Of a stretch of DNA of 64,000 bases, positions 54,563 through 63,469 are shown in pieces. Within the stretch, counting starts at the first letter, position 1. Every line of letters begins with the position of its first letter. Both the position numbers and the translations under genes were made by a program. This DNA comes from Tahibacter amnicola (GTDB taxonomy: Bacteria; Pseudomonadota; Gammaproteobacteria; Xanthomonadales; Rhodanobacteraceae): the NCBI RefSeq assembly GCF_025398735.1, contig NZ_CP104694.1, forward strand, positions 299,501 through 363,500. Direction: 5' to 3'. The notes below the pieces were generated by a model. The model ran no database searches, was not told where the DNA came from, and saw nothing but the letters and a program-made list of their open reading frames with translations.

Positions 54563-57500
54563 TCAGGCCGCTTCGTTCAGGCCACGCTGGTAGTAGGTTT
54601 CGATCAGCTCTTTGCCGATGCGCTCCACCAGCGATCCGGTCATGTCATCGTCCACGAAAGTCCCACTCTTGAATTGTTCGGTCTTGAGCCGTTCCACCAT
54701 CGCCTTGCACGAGCCGCTGGGAAACTGCTCGGCCAGCAGGCGCCGCGCCACGGGCTTGGGCATGACGTCATAGAGCATGCTGCGTAAACGCCGGTCCTCG
54801 GCGGTGGTTGACAGCGCCCACAGGCGCATCGGCCCGGCGGTCATGGTGAACAGCTGGGTGAACGCGGCGCTCTTGGTCAGGAAGCGCGCGAGAAAGGTGG
54901 CGCCGTGGCGGCCTGCGCCGTGCACATAGCCCACCAGGGCGCGCTCCTCGACTTCGTTGAGGCCGATGTTCTTGCGCAGCCACTCACGGGTCTGCTCGGT
55001 GCCCGAGTCCATCATGAAGAAGGACGTCGCGATCTTGGTCAGCTCGCCGAAGTCCTCCATCAGCTGCGAGGCCAGCACCAGTTCGAGGTTCCACTTGCGC
55101 GCTTCGCGTCCGTCGGTGGTCAGTTGCAGCTTCAGGCCCGCATGTCCGCCGGTCTTGTGGAATTCGTCCATGCACATCACCTTGTATTCGTCGGTGATCT
55201 CGCCGATCAGCCGCTCGAAGTGGTGACGGTAGGCGCCGGTGAACGCGGGCAGGTCCTCCTTGGAATAGGCCACCTTCTTCATGAAGCTCTGCCGCGCGAT
55301 CATGTACATGAGCGAGGTCTGCTTCTTGGCAGAGTCAGAGCCCTGCACGGCGACGTCCTGCAGGTCCAGCGCCATCACGCGGGACGGGCCGATGTCGAAC
55401 TGCGTGTGCGAGGAGAAGATCGGGAAGTCACCGACCGCCTCGCGAATGCCGACCATGAACGCGTTGATGATCGACAGGCCGCCCTGGACGGTCATTTCGC
55501 CGTACTCGGAACGGATTTCCTCCGACGCCGCCGTCTGCACCAGGTCGTTGAGCACCGGCACCGCGTAGCGCTGGGCCACCTCGGCCTCGTAGTGCATGCC
55601 GGCGGCGAACAAGGCGTCGACCAGTTCCCAGTAAGTCGTCGCCGGGCGCACCTTGATCGGCAGCTGCGCCACGGCGGCATCGAGCATGCGGTCATGGCCG
55701 GGCTTGTAGGTTTCCGGCTGCGACTTTTCGTACGCATCGGACTTCTTGCGGTAAGTCACGTCAATGACGCGGCCAACGAAGTTGCTCATGCCCTCGTAGG
55801 GCAGGCCCTGGCGTTCGGGCGGCGTGACCAGGATGGTGACGAAGTTCTTGGCGAAATCGCGGTCGCGCTGCAGCGGTTCGCGCAGGCCCAGCGAGGTGTC
55901 CAGCGGATTGATCGCGTCACGCTGGGCATTCTGCAGGCGTTTGTAGATGGCCAGGTGTTTCTGGTCTTCGCGCAGCGAGTCCTTGACCAGGTCGATGAAG
56001 CCCGAGCTGGAAACACCGATGTCGATGATGCAGATGAAGGGCAGGCGCGTGGCGCCCGGCATGATGCACGACTCGAAATTGTTCGAGTTCATCAGCACCG
56101 ACTTGCCCGAACCGGGCTTGCCGCTGATGAGGGTGATCCAGGTCGTCTGCTCGGACGAGAAGCGCTGGTAGCGCAGAATCTTGCCGTCCAGGCTGCGGTA
56201 GACCGTCGAACCACTGGCGAAGGGCGAGGCGGGGCGCGTCAGCGGCAGCAGCTTGATCGCATCGCCCAGCGGGGCAGGACACGGATCACCGATATGCTTG
56301 GTGGTCAGCCCCAGGCAGTTGCTCTGGAACGCCAGCATGGCGTCGCCGGTACGTTCGATCACGACCGGATTGCCCCAGCCTTCGATTGCGCGCCACAGCT
56401 TGTTCTTGCGTAGCGTCAGCTCCTTGACTTCGTCCGGGCTGATGCCCGACCAGGTCATCGCCGCGATGCGCAGCTTCACCACCTTGCCACCGTCGCGCCG
56501 GTACTCGTTGAGCTCGCGCGTGGCCAGGTTGATGTTGCGGTTGGATTCGCTGGTGAAGGCCAGGATGTTCGAGAAGATGCTCTTGAACATCATCACGCTC
56601 ATGCCGTCGCCTTCGAGCATGAAGGAAATGCAGTACGGCACGGCACGCGTGACGCCGCGCTCGACCGTCTCCGCGCGGTTGAGCGCGTGGAACAGGTCGT
56701 TGAAGAATTCCGGTTCGCGCGGGGGAATGGCGACGACCAGCGGTGCATAGACGCGCGAGCCGACGCGGATGGTGCATGGGTCCGGCAGCAACGATCCCTT
56801 CTTGGCCTGGCCGATCTCGGCACCGGCCACCATGATTTGGTCCGGCAGCGAGGGATACAGTACTTCCGACAGGTCGGCCATGTCCTCGTTGGTCTTCCAG
56901 CGGAACGGAATCTTCGTGCCGGGAATCGCCGGGGTCCAGTCGGGATTGGTGATGTCCGGATAGGCGCAGTAGCGGATGCTGCGCAAGGCCGCCTCGACCG
57001 ACAGCAGTTCCGCCGAGCAGCCGAATTCGGGCGTGCCCAGGTCGTCGCAGACCTTGGTGACGAACGCCAGGTGCCGGTCGCGCAGTTGCGCGATCGGCCG
57101 CAGCAGGTTCTGGCCGTTGGCCATCGCTGGCCAGTTCGATGCCTTGCGGAAGTCGTTGACGGCATCGCGCGACAGGCGGTGCTCGACCGGATCGAGCAGC
57201 GCGGGACGGGTCCAGCAGACGAGCCAACAGTCTTCGTCGTACACGTACGCGGAATATTTCTGCACGTTCTCGTCAATCAGGTCGTGTACCGAAAGACCCA
57301 CGCGATCGGCGCTCTGGCGCTGCTGCAGCGCGATGCCCTCGAGCGTGGTGCGCGCATCCAGGTCGCGGCGGAAGACGACCTGCAGCTGGTGCCCGCGGTT
57401 GGCAAAGTACACCGACAGCGAGGTCTCCATCAGCTGGATCAGGCGCGTGTACTGGTCGCGTCCCAGCACGGACTTGGTGCCATGGAACTGGATGATCGAG

Positions 57501-57634
57501 GCCAGCGAGCCGTCGTTGGCCACGAGGCAGCGGCCACCGTCGATCGTTTCCAGGTCGCAGTAGTCGCGGATGCTGGTCTTTAGCTTTCCGATGACATGGA
57601 GGAGGACGGCTTCGAGCTTGCTGGTTGCACTCAT
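54563..57634 (-). CDS. dotO: Type IVB ATPase DotO/IcmB (TraU of IncI, VirB4-type)
   Basis: A 1023-residue ATPase, essentially the length of Legionella IcmB (about 1009). The N-terminal half (1-480) is the IcmB-specific region, including IKFHG-like SIIQFHGTKSVLGRD and SATSKLEAVLLHVIG. Walker A is ISGKPGSGKSVLMN (503-516), and the following FICIIDIGVSSSGFIDLVKD is diagnostic for DotO. The C-terminal part holds KVMCMDEFHKTGGHAG (Walker B region). It powers assembly or substrate movement at the inner membrane. The gene lies between the DotN and DotL homologues. Confidence 0.93.
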   Translation of the reverse strand: MSATSKLEAVLLHVIGKLKTSIRDYCDLETIDGGRCLVANDGSLASIIQFHGTKSVLGRDQYTRLIQLMETSLSVYFANRGHQLQVVFRRDLDARTTLEGIALQQRQSADRVGLSVHDLIDENVQKYSAYVYDEDCWLVCWTRPALLDPVEHRLSRDAVNDFRKASNWPAMANGQNLLRPIAQLRDRHLAFVTKVCDDLGTPEFGCSAELLSVEAALRSIRYCAYPDITNPDWTPAIPGTKIPFRWKTNEDMADLSEVLYPSLPDQIMVAGAEIGQAKKGSLLPDPCTIRVGSRVYAPLVVAIPPREPEFFNDLFHALNRAETVERGVTRAVPYCISFMLEGDGMSVMMFKSIFSNILAFTSESNRNINLATRELNEYRRDGGKVVKLRIAAMTWSGISPDEVKELTLRKNKLWRAIEGWGNPVVIERTGDAMLAFQSNCLGLTTKHIGDPCPAPLGDAIKLLPLTRPASPFASGSTVYRSLDGKILRYQRFSSEQTTWITLISGKPGSGKSVLMNSNNFESCIMPGATRLPFICIIDIGVSSSGFIDLVKDSLREDQKHLAIYKRLQNAQRDAINPLDTSLGLREPLQRDRDFAKNFVTILVTPPERQGLPYEGMSNFVGRVIDVTYRKKSDAYEKSQPETYKPGHDRMLDAAVAQLPIKVRPATTYWELVDALFAAGMHYEAEVAQRYAVPVLNDLVQTAASEEIRSEYGEMTVQGGLSIINAFMVGIREAVGDFPIFSSHTQFDIGPSRVMALDLQDVAVQGSDSAKKQTSLMYMIARQSFMKKVAYSKEDLPAFTGAYRHHFERLIGEITDEYKVMCMDEFHKTGGHAGLKLQLTTDGREARKWNLELVLASQLMEDFGELTKIATSFFMMDSGTEQTREWLRKNIGLNEVEERALVGYVHGAGRHGATFLARFLTKSAAFTQLFTMTAGPMRLWALSTTAEDRRLRSMLYDVMPKPVARRLLAEQFPSGSCKAMVERLKTEQFKSGTFVDDDMTGSLVERIGKELIETYYQRGLNEAA

Positions 57635-57743
57635 GAATCAGGCCTTGTGCGGAGAATGGCGTGGCGCGTTGCGACAGTCAGGCCGCATCCCGGGGACGCA
57701 GCTCCGGCAGGGGCGCTCGCCACCGCCCGGTGCAGTACAGGGT

Positions 57744-58454
57744 TCACCCCAGCAGCTCGTGGAACGTCGAGAGCCATCGACCGGCGTGGAAGTGCGTCGG
57801 CAGGTGTCCGGCGTAGTAGGTCAGCTGCTCCGGTGGGAAGGCATTGGCAGTCGGAACCAGGCGCAGGGCGTCGAAGAGGTGCTCGCGTCGCGCGTAGACC
57901 GTGTCGGTGCAACTGGCCAGGGCCTGGGCGACGTCGTAGAGACTGGCGCCTGCGCCGAACACCGTGGCCAGCGTGTCAGGGCCGCGTGTCTCCAGCACGG
58001 CGTACAGCCCGCGCAGTTTCTCGCCCAGCGCGGCATCGCCCCGGTGCGGCGCGACGAACACGGCCCGTGCCAGGTGATTGATCTCGGTCTGGGTCAGTTC
58101 CGGAATGGCGGCAAGGAAGCCGCTGTCGGCCATCGCGGCAACACCCAGGTGATGCACCTGGTGACACAGCGGACAACACGTGACCAGGTTGTCCTCGTCC
58201 AGGTTGGTGTGATCGCCGTCCCGGTGATGGACCTCCTGGTAGCGATCGGCCTGGAAACCGCAGAAATGGCACACGCCGCCGTCCCGCGCCAGTACGCGGA
58301 CGGCGGCGCTGCGGAAAGCGTCGACGCAATCCGGCGGCGTTTCACCATCGCTGCGCCACGCGCCACGCTTGATACCGAGTACGGGCTGCCGGCGCAGGCG
58401 TCCGGGAAGCCCGGACGCCTGCTCGCGCAGCGGTGTCGTCGCCACCGCTGCCAT
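57744..58454 (-). CDS. dotN: DotN/IcmJ-like HNH-fold protein of the type IVB system
   Basis: A 236-residue protein. The N-terminal part is basic; then comes a zinc-bound beta-beta-alpha metal fold: CHFC (Cys62, Cys65), EVHHRDGDHTNLDEDNL with His76/77 and Asn89, and CCPLCHQVHH with Cys94, Cys97 and His98. All residues of a standard HNH nuclease appear retained. The C-terminal half (120-236) is helical with LTYYAGHLPTHFHAGRWLSTF. IcmJ/DotN in Legionella has the same fold and joins DotL and DotM in the coupling complex. Position between the DotP and DotO homologues, as in Legionella, supports the call. The start is three bases after the dotP stop. Confidence 0.8.
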   Translation of the reverse strand: MAAVATTPLREQASGLPGRLRRQPVLGIKRGAWRSDGETPPDCVDAFRSAAVRVLARDGGVCHFCGFQADRYQEVHHRDGDHTNLDEDNLVTCCPLCHQVHHLGVAAMADSGFLAAIPELTQTEINHLARAVFVAPHRGDAALGEKLRGLYAVLETRGPDTLATVFGAGASLYDVAQALASCTDTVYARREHLFDALRLVPTANAFPPEQLTYYAGHLPTHFHAGRWLSTFHELLG

Positions 58455-58457
58455 GGC

Positions 58458-58853
58458 TTACACGCCCGTGCCGAGCAGCTGGTTGCGCACCATCCACATC
58501 ACGGTCGTCACGCCGGCCATCAGGCCGCCGACGATCAGGCCGACGATCGCGCCCTTCGGGGTTTCGCGCTCGTCCTTGCTCGCCTTGTACATCTTCCACA
58601 GGGAGATGGCGATCAGCACGAAACCCATGACAGCAAATACCGACAGGAACAGGGTGGCCAGCTCCCTGGTGGTCGAGTCGGCTTTGACGATGACGGTGCT
58701 GAGATCCTTGCCGTTGTTGGCATTAGGATCGAACTGGGTCAGCTGGGCGAACGCCGTGGACGACAGCGCGGTGGCGGCCAGGGTGGATGTCCACGCGCAG
58801 GCGGTCAGGTACTTTTGCCCAATGGCGTTCGACAGCGCTTTCAGGGGATTCAT
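58458..58853 (-). CDS. DotP/IcmD-like small membrane protein (TraR of IncI)
   Basis: A 131-residue protein, the size of Legionella IcmD (132). It has a signal-like N-terminal helix (CAWTSTLAATALSSTAFAQ), then a short soluble stretch and two membrane helices (ATLFLSVFAVMGFVLIAISLW and GAIVGLIVGGLMAGVTTVMW). The IcmC/IcmD families are tiny and diverge quickly, so length, topology and position between the IcmC-like and IcmJ-like genes decide the call more than motifs. An upstream open frame exists, but the start at 58853 (MNPLKALSNAIG) is the one with a good signal. Confidence 0.7.
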   Translation of the reverse strand: MNPLKALSNAIGQKYLTACAWTSTLAATALSSTAFAQLTQFDPNANNGKDLSTVIVKADSTTRELATLFLSVFAVMGFVLIAISLWKMYKASKDERETPKGAIVGLIVGGLMAGVTTVMWMVRNQLLGTGV

Positions 58854-58900
58854 GGATGACTCCTTTGAGTTGGCAACGACGGTACGGCGAGCATCGGCGT

Positions 58901-59485
58901 TCAGGTTGGCAAGAACAGCCCGATGATTCTGAAACCCAGGGTGTTGTTGAGCATTTCGGCGAACCATTTGAAGTTCCAGCAGGCCACGCCGCCGATCATC
59001 CAGGCGCAGGCCTGGCCGACGCTGGCGTTCTGCTGGCCGTTGGCGCGCTGGTTCATGGTCATGAGCGCCTTGATCATCGCCACGAAGCCGACGATCTGCA
59101 TGATCCCGTACAGGGCACTGGTGGCCAGGCGTGCGTTTTCCAGCAGCGTGCCGCCGCCACCGGGCGTGTAGGCCAGGAACTTGCTGTTGACGTAGTCGCC
59201 CGTGAACGTGCGGCTGAAGATGCCGACCATCTCCAGCGTGCCCAGCATCATCAGGAAGCTGCCGACGAGCAGCTGCGCCATCGCCGAGCCGACGGAAAAG
59301 CGGCTTTTTCCCGGAATATACTTCAGCGCACCGTCATTGCTGACGCCCCACATCTCGATCAGCGCGCCGGCGACCAGCCAGATGCCGATCACTCCCACCA
59401 GCGTCTGCAGGAGCGAGATCGTCGGCGGAATCACCACGCCGATGTTGATCAGGATGGTCATCAGGTCGGGCGAGCCTGAGTTCAT
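58901..59485 (-). CDS. DotE/IcmC-like inner-membrane protein (TraQ of IncI)
   Basis: A 194-residue protein, exactly the length given for Legionella IcmC. There are three or four membrane helices: LINIGVVIPPTISLLQTLVGV, AQLLVGSFLMMLGTLEMVGIF, LYGIMQIVGFVAMIKALMTM and a C-terminal helix with CAWMIGGVACWNFKWFAEM. The segment VGFVAMIKALMTMNQRANGQ resembles the family pattern of hydrophobic helix followed by a short charged loop. The call depends mainly on gene order and topology. Confidence 0.7.
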   Translation of the reverse strand: MNSGSPDLMTILINIGVVIPPTISLLQTLVGVIGIWLVAGALIEMWGVSNDGALKYIPGKSRFSVGSAMAQLLVGSFLMMLGTLEMVGIFSRTFTGDYVNSKFLAYTPGGGGTLLENARLATSALYGIMQIVGFVAMIKALMTMNQRANGQQNASVGQACAWMIGGVACWNFKWFAEMLNNTLGFRIIGLFLPT

Positions 59486-59508
59486 GGTTCATGCTCCCGC
59501 TGGCGCGC

Positions 59509-60108
59509 TCAGTGACGGGCGCGCTGGGTGAAGACGGTCGTGCTTTCCGCATCCATGCCCATGACGCGACGGCCGGATCCCGGCAACGTCTCGCCCACGG
59601 TGACGCTCGTTTCCTGCTCGCCTTCCTTCACCCAGGCGCGATTACCGACAATCGCGACCGTCTTGCCGTCGGTGGGACTGGCGATATGCGCGCGGCGGGC
59701 AAGCTGCTGCGACACGGACACGCGCTGCGTGCTCTGCGGCCGCGTGGTCTGGGTCGATTCCAGCAGCGCAAGGCGCCGCTCCAGATCCTGGGCGTGCGTC
59801 GCCGCCTCGTTGAGCGACTGGGCAATGGCCACCTGGCCCGACTGGATGCCCTGCAGCAGGGCGCGCATTTCGCGTTGCTGCGCCTCGTCGCGGCTGCGGC
59901 GCTCGGATTCACGCAGTTGCGCCTCGACATCGACCCTGGGCGCGTCTTCCACCTTCGGGGAGACATAGGGCTTGGTCACCACCGCCGGCTTGCCGCCGCT
60001 GGCCATTTTCACGATCAACACGGCAAGGATCAGGAATCCTAGGAATCCGCCGAAAAAGATGCCGACGATCTTGCCGAACGATGCGCCTTTTTTCTTGGGC
60101 TGCTGCAT
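59509..60108 (-). CDS. DotF/IcmG-like membrane protein (TraP of IncI)
   Basis: A 199-residue protein with one N-terminal membrane helix (IVGIFFGGFLGFLILAVLIV), a charged coiled-coil (about 55-125, with LRESERRSRDEAQQREM and THAQDLERRLALLEST), and a small C-terminal beta domain (KTVAIVGNRAWVKEGEQETS, ETLPGSGRRVMGMDAE). IcmG/DotF in Legionella has the same plan (about 269 residues) and fits the core complex. The C-terminal domain resembles the small periplasmic domains of pilus-assembly proteins. The gene lies between the DotG and DotE homologues. Confidence 0.72.
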   Translation of the reverse strand: MQQPKKKGASFGKIVGIFFGGFLGFLILAVLIVKMASGGKPAVVTKPYVSPKVEDAPRVDVEAQLRESERRSRDEAQQREMRALLQGIQSGQVAIAQSLNEAATHAQDLERRLALLESTQTTRPQSTQRVSVSQQLARRAHIASPTDGKTVAIVGNRAWVKEGEQETSVTVGETLPGSGRRVMGMDAESTTVFTQRARH

Positions 60109-60117
60109 GGGTGGTCC

Positions 60118-61710
60118 TCAATTGATTTTCTGTGCCAGCACATCGGCCAGGAAGTACACGCCAAGCCCCTTGTTGGCCGGGGTCCGGTAGGTCGGCGGAC
60201 GATCGAAGCCCTTGGCGATTTCGCGTCCGGCATTGGTACCGACCTCGCCCAGCGCCATGCCGATGATCCGGCGGTCGTCGATCTCGTCGGCAGTCTGTAT
60301 GACCTGGCCGTTGGGCAGGATGATCGTGGTGCCGGCCGTGGACTGCTGGTAGGCGCGCCCCACGCCGGTCAGCAGCGACGAGACGGCCAGCGCGGTGTAG
60401 CGGGAAAACGTGTGGTGATTCGTGTGCTCGGCGACGCCCTGCTTGGCGTCTTCCTCGCGCAGCGCAACGGCGTTGACGCGCAACACCGGGCGCTCGTCCT
60501 GCGGCGCGAGCGTGTGGAAATTGATACGGATGTTGTTCTGCGCTGTTTCGACCTGTCCGATCAGGCGCGAGCCGTCCCACACGCCGCCACGGATCGTTGC
60601 CAGCACATGACCGCCATCGTCGGTGTTCACTTCCGAATCGAGCGTGGCATAGAGGATGTTGCCGGTTTTGATGACCGGAACACCGCGCGCGCCGCCCACC
60701 GGAAGGGTTCCACCCGGCAAGCCGCCGGCAGCCATGGCAGCGGCGGCTGTCGCCGCCGGAGGGCCCATCGTGCCGGGCGCGGTGGGCAGTCCCGCCGGCG
60801 GCGTTCCGGCGGCGAGATTGCCCAGCATTGCCGGATCCTGGCCCAGCGGTACTCCCGCTGCGGTGGTGGCGCCGTTGGCTCCTGCTGCTGCCGCTGCCGC
60901 TGCGCGCCGCGGCGCGTAGCTCAAGGTGTGATAGCCACCGGTCTCGTTCACGCCGTTGCCGTTGGGTCCTTCCTTGCCGTCGCCAAACACCGCATTGACC
61001 TGGTTCATCACGCGCTCGGTGTGCGCGGCGATGTAGTCATCGCGGTCCGACTTCGCCTTCGCGATCGCCGCCTGCTGCTGTTCGTCGATCTGCACCTGCG
61101 CGCGAACGCGCCGCTGCGCCTGTACGTCGCCGCGCGCGATGCCGGATGTCGCCGGTGCGGCCGCTGCCGCCATCTCATCCAGCGTGGGTTGGGTGTCGCG
61201 CGTCTGCGCGGCGCCACCGGGTTGCAGCTCGCTGGCACTGGCCGAACCGAGGATGTCGAATTCCACGTTGCTGGCTTCGCGCTTTGCCTGGGCTTCCATC
61301 ACCTTCGGATCGAACTGCGGCTGGTACGCCTTGCCCTGTGCGGCCGCTTCGGCGGCCTCGCGGTTGGACACTTCCGTCCGACGGGCGGCTTCCTTCTCGG
61401 AAATCGGCTCCAGGTTCACCGTCGGCCGGGGGCTTACTGCCACGTCGACCTTTGCCTTGTTCTCGACCTTTTCATCGCTGCGCAACTGGCGCAGCCCGAC
61501 CGCACCCGCAACAGCCACGACGAGTGCGGCGCAGACCAGCGCTATGCGCCCGATGCCATGGCCGAAGACCGCCATGAAGTTGCGCTTCATCTCGTCGGTC
61601 TTGGATTGCTCCTCGCGCCGGCGACGTTGCGATGCGGTCTCGCCCTGGTCCTCGTCACCGGGATTCAGGCTCGGCAGTTCGTCCTGGGAAGCGGTGGGCT
61701 CCTGGCTCAT
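60118..61710 (-). CDS. dotG: DotG/IcmE-like core protein (TraO of IncI, VirB10-like)
   Basis: A 530-residue inner-to-outer membrane protein. An acidic/polar cytoplasmic tail is followed by a membrane helix (IGRIALVCAALVVAVAGAVGL, about 53-73), a disordered Ala/Gly/Pro-rich periplasmic part, and the conserved VirB10-like C-terminal domain from about 350, with ILYATLDSEVNTDDGGHVLAT and LIGQVETAQNNIRINFHTL. Legionella DotG is about 1048 residues because of a long repeat region. That region is missing here, so this protein is nearer to IncI TraO in build. It is the channel scaffold. Overlaps DotH by four bases (ATGA). Confidence 0.88.
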   Translation of the reverse strand: MSQEPTASQDELPSLNPGDEDQGETASQRRRREEQSKTDEMKRNFMAVFGHGIGRIALVCAALVVAVAGAVGLRQLRSDEKVENKAKVDVAVSPRPTVNLEPISEKEAARRTEVSNREAAEAAAQGKAYQPQFDPKVMEAQAKREASNVEFDILGSASASELQPGGAAQTRDTQPTLDEMAAAAAPATSGIARGDVQAQRRVRAQVQIDEQQQAAIAKAKSDRDDYIAAHTERVMNQVNAVFGDGKEGPNGNGVNETGGYHTLSYAPRRAAAAAAAGANGATTAAGVPLGQDPAMLGNLAAGTPPAGLPTAPGTMGPPAATAAAAMAAGGLPGGTLPVGGARGVPVIKTGNILYATLDSEVNTDDGGHVLATIRGGVWDGSRLIGQVETAQNNIRINFHTLAPQDERPVLRVNAVALREEDAKQGVAEHTNHHTFSRYTALAVSSLLTGVGRAYQQSTAGTTIILPNGQVIQTADEIDDRRIIGMALGEVGTNAGREIAKGFDRPPTYRTPANKGLGVYFLADVLAQKIN

Positions 61711-62747
61711 GGTGCGTGGTCCTCGATGAACGCCGTGACCGCCTGGCCGCCGGTCAGGAAGGTGATGGCGTGGTGCCGTTCGGCGAAGCGGTAGACCGAC
61801 AGGCCCGAGGTCGAGCGCGCCGCCGACAGATAGGCTGGAAACTGCGCATCGGCCTTGGTGCGCACGTAGAGGGAGTCACGATAAGCCCAGGCGTCAGTGC
61901 CGCTCAGGCCGGTGACGCGCAGGCGCCGCGCCTCCTGCGGCGGCACGCCGTCGAGGAATCCCGGCAGCGCGTCATCGATCTGCGGCATGGTGGAAATCGC
62001 GACATTGTCGATCGCGTTCGGGTTGCTGCCCGGTACCTTGGCGTCCACACGCATATCGACTTCGGCCTGTCCGGTGGTGAGGATGAAGATCACCGGCGTG
62101 GACAGGCCGCGCAGATTGACCGTGACATTGCCGTAGCTGGCCAGGGTCATCGGTTCGAGCGTGAGGATGTTGGTGTTCTGCGACTCCTCGCTCGCTTCCT
62201 TTCCGCCGCCGCCGCGCGCGTCGCGGAACTTGTCCAGATTGAGCGACACACTGTCGATGTACCAGGGATTGCCGGCGGTATCGCTGAAGACGATGGAGCT
62301 GAGCTGGCCGCGCGACAGGCGCACCACGGGCGGACTGACGCCCGGATCCAGGTTGACCATGAGCGTGCGCGTCACCGGATTGGGCGGCGTGACGTAGGGG
62401 GTCGCCCGCTCGCGTTGGCGCTGCTCGTTGAGACGCTTGAGCTTTTCCCATTGCTCGGGGGTGAGTTGCAGCTCTTCGATGGTGTTGAGGGTGTCTTCGG
62501 TGATCTCGCCGGGCGAGGGCCGCGGCAGGACGATTTCCGCGGGCGCGGCAACCTGCTGGCCCAGTCCGCCCGGCGGCGGCATGGGTGGTGCCGGTACGGC
62601 GGCGGCCGGCGGCGCCGCGGCCGGTGCCTGCGCGGGTGCAGCGCCGGCGGCTGCCGCGACGGGCACCAGGGGAACCGGGGTATCGGACGGCTGCGCGGAC
62701 GCCGACAACACGACGCAACAGCCAAGGATCAGCGCGAGCGATTTCAT
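61707..62747 (-). CDS. dotH: DotH/IcmK-like outer-membrane core protein (TraN of IncI)
   Basis: A 346-residue exported protein (signal MKSLALILGCCVVLSASAQ), close to the 360 residues of Legionella IcmK. A Pro/Ala-rich linker and a helix (LTPEQWEKLKRLNEQRQRE) lead to the conserved C-terminal DotH/IcmK domain, with RLSRGQLSSIVFSDTAGNPW, NLRGLSTPVIFILTTGQAE and MRVDAKVPGSNP. With DotC and DotD it forms the outer-membrane ring. Neither of those genes is in the window. Its ATG overlaps the dotI stop by one base (TAATG), and its own stop overlaps the dotG start. Confidence 0.88.
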   Translation of the reverse strand: MKSLALILGCCVVLSASAQPSDTPVPLVPVAAAAGAAPAQAPAAAPPAAAVPAPPMPPPGGLGQQVAAPAEIVLPRPSPGEITEDTLNTIEELQLTPEQWEKLKRLNEQRQRERATPYVTPPNPVTRTLMVNLDPGVSPPVVRLSRGQLSSIVFSDTAGNPWYIDSVSLNLDKFRDARGGGGKEASEESQNTNILTLEPMTLASYGNVTVNLRGLSTPVIFILTTGQAEVDMRVDAKVPGSNPNAIDNVAISTMPQIDDALPGFLDGVPPQEARRLRVTGLSGTDAWAYRDSLYVRTKADAQFPAYLSAARSTSGLSVYRFAERHHAITFLTGGQAVTAFIEDHAP

Positions 62748-63469
62748 TAGGATCCCGATAAGTTGGCCGACAGGACCGTCGACTCGGTAGCGATGCCTTT
62801 GACGTTCAGGGCGGACGGCGCTACCTGCACGACGGTGACCTGGGCCAGGAAGTCCTTGCGGACCTTGGTGTCTCTTTCCGAGCCGCTGTAGAACTCGATC
62901 GCGATCGGCACCGCAACGATCCAGAAGCGCTGCGCGCCGCGCCGGCCTTCCTGCTCGATCTGCGGCACCTTGGTGGCCATGGCGCGCAGGATGTAGCGGC
63001 CCTTGATGACGCGCTCGAGATTGCCTGACTGGTCCAGCGACGCCAGGTACTGCGCCCGCCCGTTCTCGGTGTAACGGCTGCTGGCGACGCGATTGATCGA
63101 CTCGCGGTAATTGACGTAGTCGTAGGTATTGCTTTCCAGAACGGTATCTTTTGCAAAATCCGCAATGGTCGCTGGCGTCACGCGCGGTTCGGAGTCGGGG
63201 GTGATTTCGCAGACGGCCGTGGCATCGGTCGTGGCGATGTAGCGGTACTTGGGGAACAGCCAGATGCCGCCGGCGATGGTGACGGCGTTGAGTGCCGCGA
63301 GCGTGCCCACCGCCGCCCACACGCGCAGGTTGGTGCGCTTTAGGGTGCGGTTGTCCTCGTGCAGGCGATGCACTTCGCGCAGCACGGCCGCGCCTTCGCC
63401 GCTTTCGATCAGGATCCCCTCGTCGGGGGCGTCAGCGGTGGCCGGCGTTTCTGTGTCGTTACTCGACAT
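62747..63469 (-). CDS. dotI: DotI/IcmL-like membrane protein (TraM of IncI)
   Basis: A 240-residue inner-membrane protein of the DotI/IcmL/TraM family. A cytoplasmic start with a helix (AAVLREVHRLHEDNRTLKRT), one membrane helix (AAVGTLAALNAVTIAGGIWL) and a periplasmic domain with YRYIATTDATAVCEITP, NYRESINRVASSRYTENG and ATKVPQIEQEGRRGAQRFWI. In Legionella DotI pairs with its shorter relative DotJ to support the inner-membrane complex, and here the likely DotJ gene precedes it with an 11-base overlap. Confidence 0.88.
   Translation of the reverse strand: MSSNDTETPATADAPDEGILIESGEGAAVLREVHRLHEDNRTLKRTNLRVWAAVGTLAALNAVTIAGGIWLFPKYRYIATTDATAVCEITPDSEPRVTPATIADFAKDTVLESNTYDYVNYRESINRVASSRYTENGRAQYLASLDQSGNLERVIKGRYILRAMATKVPQIEQEGRRGAQRFWIVAVPIAIEFYSGSERDTKVRKDFLAQVTVVQVAPSALNVKGIATESTVLSANLSGS

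Noticed and set aside
54905-56413. A 502-codon plus-strand frame opposite dotO
   Set aside because: Antisense shadow of the DotO homologue, which carries Walker and family motifs.
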